Shown here in pieces: positions 1 through 7,033 of a stretch of 64,000 bases of DNA (its first letter is position 1; every line of letters starts with the position of its first letter). This DNA is from Duganella flavida (GTDB lineage Bacteria; Pseudomonadota; Gammaproteobacteria; Burkholderiales; Burkholderiaceae_D): positions 239,020 to 303,019 of the forward strand of contig NZ_WWCN01000007.1 of assembly GCF_009857445.1 (NCBI RefSeq), in the 5' to 3' direction. The notes below the pieces were generated by a model that saw only the letters and a program-made list of their open reading frames with translations, was not told the DNA's origin and made no database searches. The translations under genes and the position numbers were made by a program.

Positions 1-782
1 GCTACGTGTTCGCCATCCTGCCGCTGATCCTGTTCGTCAAGCCGCCCAAGCTGGCGCCGAAGTGGGTGATCGCGTATGGTCTGAGCCAGGGCGTGGGCCA
101 GTTCGGCCTCCTGTTCCTGTCGCTGAAGGTAGGCATGTCCGCTTCGCTGGCATCGGTGATTCTGCAGACGCAGGTCTTCTTCACCGCCATCTTCGGCTAC
201 ATGCTGCTGAAGGAACGCACCAGCCGCGCGCTGCTGGCCGGCCTTGCGCTGGCAGCAGTGGGCTTGGCCTGCTTTGCGGCGAGCTCCTTGCAGGCTGGCG
301 CTGGCAGCGACATCACGCCCGCCGGCTTTGTGCTGTGCCTGACCGGCGCCGCCATGTGGGCCGTCTCCAATATCGTGGTGCGCAGCGCGCAGAAAGCGTC
401 ACCGGGCTTTGATGTGATCAGCTTTATTGTGTGGTGCGGCGCGGTGCCCATCGTGCCGTTCGTGCTGCTGTCGCTGGCGTTTGACGATCCGGCCACGCGC
501 TGGCAATGGGTCGATGCGCCATTCAACGCATGGATCGCTATCGCCTACATCGGCTGGATGTCCACCATCCTCGGTTACGCAATGTGGACACGGCTGCTGA
601 AGCGCCACCCGGTCAATCGCGTGGCGCCATTCAGCTTGGGCGTGCCGGTGGTCGGCATCACGTCCGGCATGCTGGCGTTGGGTGACGTCATCACCGGCTG
701 GCAGTGGGCCGGCATCGGGCTGATTGTGGCGGCGCTGGTGTGCACTATGTTCGGCGGCCGCTGGCTGGACCGCCGCGCTTAA
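1..782 (+). CDS. EamA/DMT-family transporter, 5' end outside window
   Basis: Inner-membrane drug/metabolite transporter of the EamA type; substrate cannot be told from sequence. The reading frame is open to the left edge, so the start lies upstream; about 259 residues are visible. Several hydrophobic helices are present, and the stretch around positions 120-215 (VGMSASLASVILQ, then FGYMLLKER) is typical of the end of the first EamA repeat, followed by a second repeat from about position 300. The family is usually 290-310 residues, so roughly 40 are missing. Its TAA stop at 780-782 directly abuts the stop of the convergent cyclase gene. Confidence 0.85.
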   Translation, partial: YVFAILPLILFVKPPKLAPKWVIAYGLSQGVGQFGLLFLSLKVGMSASLASVILQTQVFFTAIFGYMLLKERTSRALLAGLALAAVGLACFAASSLQAGAGSDITPAGFVLCLTGAAMWAVSNIVVRSAQKASPGFDVISFIVWCGAVPIVPFVLLSLAFDDPATRWQWVDAPFNAWIAIAYIGWMSTILGYAMWTRLLKRHPVNRVAPFSLGVPVVGITSGMLALGDVITGWQWAGIGLIVAALVCTMFGGRWLDRRA

Positions 783-2129
783 TCAGGCCGCGAAGCACAC
801 CTGGTTGCGGCCTGCTTCCTTGGCACGATACAGCAGCGCGTCGGCCTTTTGCAGCATGGCTTCCGCCGTACCGGCTGCGAGATCGGCGTACACGCCCATG
901 CTCATCGTGACCTTCAATTCCGGATGCACCTGATGCCACGGGAAGGATTCGATAATCCCGCGCAGCTTGTCGCATAGCGCGGCGGCTTGCGGCAGTTCGG
1001 TCTCAGGGAAAGCGATCACAAATTCCTCGCCGCCGTAGCGTGCTACCAGGTCGCTCAAGCGCATATGGCTGCGCAGGATTTCTCCCACTTGGCGCAGCAC
1101 TACGTCGCCGGTTGCGTGCGAGAACTGGTCGTTGATCTTCTTGAAGTAATCGATATCGCCGATCACCACACTCAGTGGACGCTTGTGGCGCACGGCATGG
1201 CTGAACAAGCTGGTGGCCTGCTCGTCGAAGTGGCGACGGTTGTGCAACTTGGTCAACGCGTCGCGCACACTGAGCTCGCGCATTTGCTCCGCTTGCAGCA
1301 GGATGGTCTGGTGCGACTCTTGCAATTCATTGTGCGTGCGCGCCAGCTTCTCGCTCATGTCGTTGAAGGCGGCGGCCAGTTCGGCCACTTCGTCCTTGCC
1401 CTCAACCGGTACGCGTTGCAGCAGCGAGCCGCCGTGCATGGCGCGTACGGCGCTGGTCAGGTGGCCGAGCGTGTGGCCAAGGCTGCGGCCGAGCAGCAGG
1501 CCGAGCGCCAGTGCCAGCACCGCCGCGCCACTCACGCCGAACCACAGCGCATCGCGCATGGCGTCCAGGTATTGGAGTTCCTGCTTGCTCGGCGTGATGA
1601 CGCCTTCCGGTGAAACGTAAGCCACCGCGCGGCCATCGACGGTGACCGGGCGCGCATCCTTGCGCGCCGCTTCGGGCAGCGCTTCGCCATGATGATAGAC
1701 GCCGCCGCCCAGCACTACCTTGAAATCCTGATCGGCGAGAATGAAGCGGTACGGCGGCTCGCCACGTCGGCCCGGCGGCGGCGGACGACGCTCGCCATCG
1801 CCCTCGCCGCGCTGCGGGCCGCGATCATCATCGCGCGGCGGTGGCGGGCGGCGCTCTTCACCCTGCGCACTGTCCGACAGCTGCGGTGGACCAGCGCGTT
1901 CGCGCGACTGCATGAATTCGTCGAAACCCTCCTTGCCCGGGCTAGCCTGCCAGCTGCCGTACTTTTGCAGATAGGCCGTAGCGGTCGAGTAGAAATGTTC
2001 CATGGCCTGCTCGCGCCGGATCATGTCCACCTTGCGGGTCATGCCGGTGTAGGCCAAACCGCCCACCATCGCCACCGCTGCCAATCCGGTCAACAACAAA
2101 GCCAGCATGAATTTCGTGCGCAAGGACAT
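783..2129 (-). CDS. Membrane-bound diguanylate cyclase (HAMP-GGDEF)
   Basis: Makes the second messenger c-di-GMP from two GTP. 448 residues: TM helix at about 7-29, a periplasmic region carrying an unusual Pro/Arg/Asp-rich stretch at about 80-125, second TM at about 193-213, a HAMP linker with a short coiled coil to about 285, and a C-terminal GGDEF domain. The active-site loop reads GGEEF at 366-370, which predicts a working cyclase. An RxxD inhibitory site (RLSD, 357-360) lies exactly five residues before it, so product inhibition is expected. The periplasmic part matches no sensor domain I recognise. Convergent with the upstream transporter with no gap; 5' neighbour is the small-protein pair transcribed the other way. 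Confidence 0.93.
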   Translation of the reverse strand: MSLRTKFMLALLLTGLAAVAMVGGLAYTGMTRKVDMIRREQAMEHFYSTATAYLQKYGSWQASPGKEGFDEFMQSRERAGPPQLSDSAQGEERRPPPPRDDDRGPQRGEGDGERRPPPPGRRGEPPYRFILADQDFKVVLGGGVYHHGEALPEAARKDARPVTVDGRAVAYVSPEGVITPSKQELQYLDAMRDALWFGVSGAAVLALALGLLLGRSLGHTLGHLTSAVRAMHGGSLLQRVPVEGKDEVAELAAAFNDMSEKLARTHNELQESHQTILLQAEQMRELSVRDALTKLHNRRHFDEQATSLFSHAVRHKRPLSVVIGDIDYFKKINDQFSHATGDVVLRQVGEILRSHMRLSDLVARYGGEEFVIAFPETELPQAAALCDKLRGIIESFPWHQVHPELKVTMSMGVYADLAAGTAEAMLQKADALLYRAKEAGRNQVCFAA

Positions 2130-2323
2130 TCCAACCCCGTCAGATTATTGCAATTTGGACAGCAATGATACCTGAATTCCACTGCCACACGGCAATGCTT
2201 TTTCATAGGGCAAAAACAGAGTTATACGACTAACTTATGGCTCGTATCACAAATCAAAAGTTTATTTATTACTGAAGCAGGCGCATACTGCAACGCATCA
2301 AACGAATATTTATGGAGCTTCTG

Positions 2324-2545
2324 ATGAGCGCAACGACCTACAACACCTTTGCTGAGACTGGCTACTTCGCCAATATTGCTACCGCCGCGCGTCAACTGTT
2401 CGCCGCTGTGTTCGCTGTACAGCCGGTTGTGTCGCAGCGCAACAAAGAAGAAACCATCTGGTGGCTCAACAGCCTGGCGAATGACTGCGAACTGCACTCG
2501 CCTAGCCTGTCCGCCGAACTGCGTTACTTCGCTTCCCGCGGTTAA
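2324..2545 (+). CDS. Small hypothetical protein (73 aa)
   Basis: Unrecognised small protein starting MSATTYNTF. An in-frame ATG lies 12 bases earlier at 2312, but the GGAG at 2314-2317, six bases before 2324, marks 2324 as the better start. It has one moderately hydrophobic segment around residues 20-40 and a Trp-Trp pair near residue 50; no known motif. It is followed 33 bases later by another tiny gene with its own strong ribosome site, and the pair ends at a strong terminator, so the two look like a small operon. Function unknown. Confidence 0.6.
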   Translation: MSATTYNTFAETGYFANIATAARQLFAAVFAVQPVVSQRNKEETIWWLNSLANDCELHSPSLSAELRYFASRG

Positions 2546-2578
2546 TCGAATCGTCGAATCTACTTTTAGGAGAACACT

Positions 2579-2677
2579 ATGCTGACCATCATCGAAAACC
2601 TGCCTGCTGCAATCGCCCTGTCCGGCCTGGTGCTGCGCCTCTACCTCGGCGGCAAACCAGAAACCAAAGCAGAGTAA
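2579..2677 (+). CDS. Micro-protein of 32 aa
   Basis: Short ORF with a clear AGGAG at 2568-2572, six bases before the ATG. Product is a hydrophobic N-terminal two-thirds (MLTIIENLPAAIALSGL) followed by a charged tail ending KPETKAE; a small amphipathic or membrane-associated peptide is plausible. Lies between a 73-aa gene and a rho-independent terminator. No family recognised. Confidence 0.5.
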   Translation: MLTIIENLPAAIALSGLVLRLYLGGKPETKAE

Positions 2678-2703
2678 GCTGCCAAGTTACTGAGCAAAAC
2701 GGC

Positions 2704-2744
2704 AAAAAGCCCCGGCACGCGCAAGCGCGGCCGGGGCTTTTTTA
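2704..2744 (+). terminator. Rho-independent terminator, likely bidirectional
   Basis: Stem AGCCCCGGC (2708-2716) pairs with GCCGGGGCT (2730-2738), with CGCG pairing further inside, followed by a T run to 2743 on the plus strand and an A run before the stem, so it can also stop the minus-strand permease gene that ends at 2757. Confidence 0.85.
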
Positions 2745-2756
2745 ATGTTGATGCTG

Positions 2757-4217
2757 TTAGTTCAGGCGCGAGTTACGCAGACCGTAGAAGAAGTAGGTCA
2801 GAATCGCCGCACTCATCCAGATCACGAACACGGTGTAAGTCGTCATCGACAAACCGAACATCAGATATAAGCAAGCCGCAATACTCAGGCCCGGCACGAA
2901 GTAAGGACCGCCCGGCACGCGGAAGCCCTTCACCGCCGACACGCCCTCTTTGCGGCGCATCACCGGCACCGCCAGCGACACCACGATAAACGCCGTCAGC
3001 GTACCCATGCTGACCATATCCCAAAGGAAAGTCGCATCCACGAAGCCGGCCACCAAGCCGACCACGACGCACACGATCAGCGTGTTCTGCACCGGCGAAC
3101 CAGTGCGCGGGCTAACCTTGCGGAAGGCAGGCGAAATCAGGCCATCCTTGGAAATCGCGTACAGGATGCGGGTCTGGCCGTAGATGGTCACCAGCGTCAC
3201 CGAGAACACCGAAATCACGGCGCCTGCTGCCAGTACCAGCGCAGGCCAGGTCTGGCCGGTGACGTTTTGCAGGATCACGGCAAGGCCGGCTTCCTGGCCA
3301 GCGAATTTTGCCGCCGGCTGCGCACCCATCGCTGCCACCGCCACCAGCATGTAGAACACCGTCACGATGCCCAGCGCCGACAAGATACCGATCGGCACGT
3401 TGCGGGTTGGATTGCGCACTTCTTCACCGGCGGTGGCCACAGTGTCCAGGCCGATGAAGGAAAAGAACACAGTGGCCGCAGCAGCCGTCACACCGGCCAT
3501 GCCGGTGATGTGGGTGCCGCCGTCCGGGCTGAAGAAAGGATGGAAATTGTTTATATCAAATCCGCTGAACGCGATCACCACGAAGAAAATCAGGATCGCC
3601 AGTTTAATCAGCACCATGATGGCGTTGGTGGTGGCCGACTCTTTGGCGCCGCGGATCAACAGCAGGCAGCACAGGCAGACCAGGATCACCGGCGGCAGAT
3701 TCATGTGGCCGGCGTGGATCTCGATGCCGTGCGCAGTGGACACAATCATCGGCGAGCGCAACAGCTCGGGGATGTGCCAGCCGAAGGCGTTGTTAAGGAA
3801 GTTATTCAAATAATCAGACCAGCCAATCGCGGTGGCGCTGGCGGCCAAGCCGTACTCCAGCAGCAAGCAGGCGGCCATGATGAAGGCCAGGAACTCGCCG
3901 ACGGTGGCGTAAGCGAACGAATACGAGGAACCGGAAGCTGGAATGCGGAACGATAATTCGGCGTAGCACAGCGCGGTCAAACCGGCGGTGATGGCAGCGA
4001 TCAGGAACGACAGGATCACGGACGGGCCAGCCTTCGGAACGGCCTCCACCATCGTGAAGAAAATACCGGTGCCGATGGTGGCGCCGACGCCAATCATCGT
4101 CAGGGGAAACAGGCCAATGGAGCGGTGCAGGCCGTTGCTGCTGCTTGAAGCTTGTTCGGTGTTTTTATTGTCGACCGGCTTGGTACGGGTCAGTTTCTGG
4201 ACCAGCGTTTGGTTCAC
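2757..4217 (-). CDS. APC-superfamily amino-acid permease (CAT/YfnA-like)
   Basis: Inner-membrane amino-acid transporter, 486 residues with about 12 TM helices. The first helix carries the family motif GVGATIGTGIF; AELSFRIPASGSSYSFAYATVGE is the typical TM3 region of cationic-amino-acid-type permeases, though the true substrate is not shown. I take the GTG at 4217 as start because AAGGAA lies six bases before it at 4224-4229; a longer in-frame ORF from 4322 has no such signal. A TATAAT-like -10 on the minus strand at 4268-4263 would give a leader of about 40 bases. Located near, but not inside, the arginine catabolic cluster. Confidence 0.9.
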   Translation of the reverse strand: MNQTLVQKLTRTKPVDNKNTEQASSSSNGLHRSIGLFPLTMIGVGATIGTGIFFTMVEAVPKAGPSVILSFLIAAITAGLTALCYAELSFRIPASGSSYSFAYATVGEFLAFIMAACLLLEYGLAASATAIGWSDYLNNFLNNAFGWHIPELLRSPMIVSTAHGIEIHAGHMNLPPVILVCLCCLLLIRGAKESATTNAIMVLIKLAILIFFVVIAFSGFDINNFHPFFSPDGGTHITGMAGVTAAAATVFFSFIGLDTVATAGEEVRNPTRNVPIGILSALGIVTVFYMLVAVAAMGAQPAAKFAGQEAGLAVILQNVTGQTWPALVLAAGAVISVFSVTLVTIYGQTRILYAISKDGLISPAFRKVSPRTGSPVQNTLIVCVVVGLVAGFVDATFLWDMVSMGTLTAFIVVSLAVPVMRRKEGVSAVKGFRVPGGPYFVPGLSIAACLYLMFGLSMTTYTVFVIWMSAAILTYFFYGLRNSRLN

Positions 4218-4435
4218 AGGCAGTTCCTTGTGGGATATGGATGTTCGGGCAAAAACACAGCGATTATAGGGCTTTCCGTGCCACGCCCCTACAGGTATTT
4301 TGTGCCAGAAATGCAACCCCAACTGCCGTCGCGTTACAAGTGCTTACTTTTGATACAGCACCATGTATAGATTGGAAACTAGGCGCAGGTTACTCTTGAG
4401 GCAAGTGTTACCTATAGCCAAGAAGGAGCCCAGCC

Positions 4436-4555
4436 ATGCCGATCAAAAAAATCCCCACCGTCTCTCGCCGCTTCCATCCCGCCGCCGTCACCGGCGCGGC
4501 AGTGATGCTGCTCGGCTTGGCTATCACCCTCACCGCGCTGATCGTTCGCGGCTAA
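4436..4555 (+). CDS. Small single-TM protein (39 aa)
   Basis: ATG preceded by AAGGAG (4423-4428, seven bases away). The product has a basic N-terminus (MPIKKIPTVSRRFHP) and one hydrophobic helix of about 20 residues, ending IVRG, so it should sit in the inner membrane with its N-terminus inside. Its TAA overlaps the TAG of the convergent PIN-domain toxin gene (4552-4554). No family recognised. Could be an unrelated membrane peptide or part of the neighbouring toxin-antitoxin locus. Confidence 0.55.
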   Translation: MPIKKIPTVSRRFHPAAVTGAAVMLLGLAITLTALIVRG

Positions 4556-4947
4556 CCGATATAGAACGCGCCTGGCAGCCTGGCTGCCTTGCGGTCAAAC
4601 GTCGCAGTGCGCGAGCAGCCGGCATTCTTTGCGATGCCGATAATCAGGCAGTCCGCCAAATCCACCGACGACACTTTAAACTGCCGAAGAGCCTGCAAGA
4701 CCTGCGCAGTTTTTTCCACTTTCAACTCCGGCATATTCACGAGCTGAACCAGTACGGCGTGGAGCTCACCTCGGTCGAGCTGAAAGCCATAGCTCAAAGC
4801 CCAAACAAGTTCGGCAACTACAACGAGACTGACAAATCCTTGCTCGGTTCGTGAAAGTGAATTTATTAGCCTCCCCGCCTTAGCTGATTGACGGATATCG
4901 TCTTGCATGAAATACCTGAGCAACACGTTGGTATCCAGTCCAATCAT
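4552..4947 (-). CDS. vapC: VapC-like PIN-domain ribonuclease toxin
   Basis: 131 residues, normal for VapC. PIN acidic residues are visible: D5 in LDTNVLLRYF, E46 in VVAELVWAL, D96/D99 in VDLADCLI and D118 in TFDRKAARL. These bind Mg2+ and cut RNA in the family; the toxin is neutralised by the upstream-encoded antitoxin. The ATG overlaps the antitoxin stop by four bases (ATGA), the usual translational coupling. All catalytic positions look intact. Base composition is visibly more AT-rich than the flanking core genes, fitting acquisition by transfer. Confidence 0.88.
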   Translation of the reverse strand: MIGLDTNVLLRYFMQDDIRQSAKAGRLINSLSRTEQGFVSLVVVAELVWALSYGFQLDRGELHAVLVQLVNMPELKVEKTAQVLQALRQFKVSSVDLADCLIIGIAKNAGCSRTATFDRKAARLPGAFYIG

Positions 4948-5189
4948 TTATTGGCCCTTACTGCCCGCTTCGCAGCGATTTCCAACAAATCTTCAACAGA
5001 ACAGTCCAGGTCATACTTAGACAATATGCCCTTGAGTTCAGTAATTGATCGATTCTTGACTATCATTAAGACTTGACCTTCCTCATACTTCAAAAGCTCA
5101 ATACGATCGCCATACTTGAGGCCAAGTGCTTTCTGTATGGAGCGCGGCAGCTTAATCGTCCCGTCAGTCGCAAAAGTTGTCATAGCCAT
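4944..5189 (-). CDS. AbrB/MazE-type antitoxin of the VapC pair
   Basis: Swapped-hairpin AbrB DNA-binding domain: ATDGTIKLPRSIQKALGLKYGDRIEL is characteristic, followed by an acidic C-terminal tail that should wrap the toxin. 81 residues from the ATG at 5189; a second ATG at 5183 is equally possible since AGGAGG lies at 5199-5194, four bases from the first and ten from the second. Precedes and overlaps the toxin gene. Such antitoxins normally repress their own promoter with the toxin. Confidence 0.85.
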   Translation of the reverse strand: MAMTTFATDGTIKLPRSIQKALGLKYGDRIELLKYEEGQVLMIVKNRSITELKGILSKYDLDCSVEDLLEIAAKRAVRANK

Positions 5190-5385
5190 GATACCTCCTC
5201 TACTTGTGTCGCTCCACGATAGGCTGATGCTGAAAAAATTCAAGCGAGCACAAGCGCACAATTGAGGATGATCAATCCATCAGAGAGTGAAAAAGCTAAA
5301 GCATCCATGTTTACGCACTACTTGACAAAGCTCCCACTGGAATCCGATAGCGCGCGAAATCAAACGGGCCGCGCAAAGAGTTGAA

Positions 5386-5910
5386 TCAGGCCAAAGCGTC
5401 GATATTGTTGCCGAGGCTGGAGGTGCTGCTGGTGGCGGCGGATTTGGCGGCTTGAGCACGGTCGTAGACTAGCTGCTCTTGCTCGGTGACGGTGCCGTCT
5501 TCGTTTTTGTCGGCAGCTGCGTAGGTCTTGCTTGAGCTGCTGGAGCTCACTGCGCTGGCGCCACTGCTGCCGCCACCTTGCGGTGCACCGCCGCCCTGCG
5601 CGCCGCCGGCGCCAGCGGCTCCGCCTTGTGGGCGTGGCGGTTTGAAGTCGCCGCTCTTGATGGCGCTTTCCAAATCATCTTTGGTAATCGAACCGGTACC
5701 CTGTTTGTCGATTGCGTTGTACTGCTTGGTCGCGTCGTCGGCCGAGACGCCTTTAGATTCAAGGCCTTTGACAAATTCGTCTTTGGTGACCGAACCATCG
5801 GAATCGGTATCCATGTCACTGAAGACTTTGGACGCGAGACGTGCTGCGTGTTTCGATGGATCGAACGAGGTTGCGGTGGTGCTGGTAGTGCTGCTGATTG
5901 CAGTGGTCAT
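5386..5910 (-). CDS. EF-hand calcium-binding protein with Gly-rich linker
   Basis: 174 residues from the ATG at 5910 (GGAG eight bases before it). Three EF-hand loops are readable: residues 34-45 (DTDSDGSVTKDE), 68-79 (DKQGTGSITKDD) and 134-145 (DKNEDGTVTEQE). A Gly/Ala/Pro/Ser-rich linker of about 35 residues (93-128) splits the first two from the third. No signal peptide is evident, so cytoplasmic or non-classically exported. The C-terminus is Ser/Ala-rich. The partner of the third hand seems missing, giving an odd number. Role unknown; calcium buffering or sensing is the family expectation. Confidence 0.85.
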   Translation of the reverse strand: MTTAISSTTSTTATSFDPSKHAARLASKVFSDMDTDSDGSVTKDEFVKGLESKGVSADDATKQYNAIDKQGTGSITKDDLESAIKSGDFKPPRPQGGAAGAGGAQGGGAPQGGGSSGASAVSSSSSSKTYAAADKNEDGTVTEQEQLVYDRAQAAKSAATSSTSSLGNNIDALA

Positions 5911-6012
5911 GGCTCTTACTCCGTGGTTAAGGACAATGCTGCTCCTATTAACGAAAGAATCCATGTATCTATGAGCCCACCAAGTGTAAAGGCGGGTAAA
6001 GATCAAAACCGA

Positions 6013-7029
6013 TCAGCCGACGCGCACCACCATCAAGCCCGCACGCAAGCCAACACGCACATCAGGATTCGGGAATACCACCAACTCTTCCGGAAACTGC
6101 ACGGTATAAACCGTATCGCCATCGCGCGCGATTTCCTCCCCTTGCTTCATGGCCGTGAAGTTGTGCGTCTCTTTGCCAAAGGCCATTTTGAACTGGTCGC
6201 TCAACTTGATGATCTGGCGCGCAGTGTTGAAGATGTGCGGCCGCTGCGTACCTGCGCGCTGCGGTGCACCGCGCAGCAAATCATCCAGCGCTTGCGATGC
6301 ATCCTTGAACTGCGCCAGGTCGTTCTGCCCCAGCGTGCCAATGCGTCCCAGTTCAATCGTGGTCCCCGCCGCAGCGTGATGCTCGGACGAGTAGTAGCTA
6401 TAAGTACCCACCGACGCAGGATTCATGATGATCGCGCCAATGCCAGCGAGGCCCAGCCAATCAATCAATGCGCCACGCGCCTGGTCGGGAATCAGCTCCG
6501 ACACGATGGCGAAGGTTGGGTAGACCGATGGGCGGATTGCGGTGTGCAGATCGAGGTGCCAGCGCACCGGGCCTGCGTCCTTGAAGAAGTCAGTGGTGGC
6601 CGAGATCATCACGTCGGCGCGTGCGGCTTCCACGGTGCCTTCCAGCGTGCCGCGCTGTTCGCGGAACATGCGGTTCAGGTCTGCATCGATGAAACGCTTG
6701 CCGGCGCGGATGGCGCTGATGCTGCCAACGCACAGCATTAAGTCCACCGCCAGCTCGCGCGGCTGGTGTGACAGAGCGTCCAGCAGATAAGCCACCACTT
6801 CAATCGGGCCGGTCTCGTCGCCATGTACGCCAACGGAGACCAGTACCGCCGGCCGCGCCGCATCGTGCGCAGCGCCAGCAGCCTTGATCGTGATGATGCC
6901 GTCCGCCGGCTCGGCGACCGTGAATCCGGCCGCCGTGAAACGCTGCGCGACGGCGCTGAAGTCCGCCTCCGCCAGCGCGCGTACGGCTGGCGGCAACTGC
7001 TGCGGCAATGCTGCTGGTGAATCACTCAT
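6013..7029 (-). CDS. astE: Succinylglutamate desuccinylase AstE
   Basis: Last AST-pathway enzyme: N-succinylglutamate to succinate and glutamate. 338 residues, family length. Zinc-carboxypeptidase-like features are present: VGVHGDETGPIEV near the N-terminus (His/Glu metal ligands), DADLNRMF, and DLHTAIRPS with a third metal-binding His. It is the last gene of the cluster, four bases downstream of the large glutamate dehydrogenase, so the two are probably co-translated from one mRNA. The products match: AstE makes glutamate, its neighbour oxidises it. Confidence 0.95.
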   Translation of the reverse strand: MSDSPAALPQQLPPAVRALAEADFSAVAQRFTAAGFTVAEPADGIITIKAAGAAHDAARPAVLVSVGVHGDETGPIEVVAYLLDALSHQPRELAVDLMLCVGSISAIRAGKRFIDADLNRMFREQRGTLEGTVEAARADVMISATTDFFKDAGPVRWHLDLHTAIRPSVYPTFAIVSELIPDQARGALIDWLGLAGIGAIIMNPASVGTYSYYSSEHHAAAGTTIELGRIGTLGQNDLAQFKDASQALDDLLRGAPQRAGTQRPHIFNTARQIIKLSDQFKMAFGKETHNFTAMKQGEEIARDGDTVYTVQFPEELVVFPNPDVRVGLRAGLMVVRVG

Positions 7030-7033
7030 CGTA

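Noticed and set aside
4218..4435. Possible amino-acid riboswitch in the permease leader
   Set aside because: The leader from the predicted -10 is only about 40 bases and shows no lysine or glycine riboswitch features.
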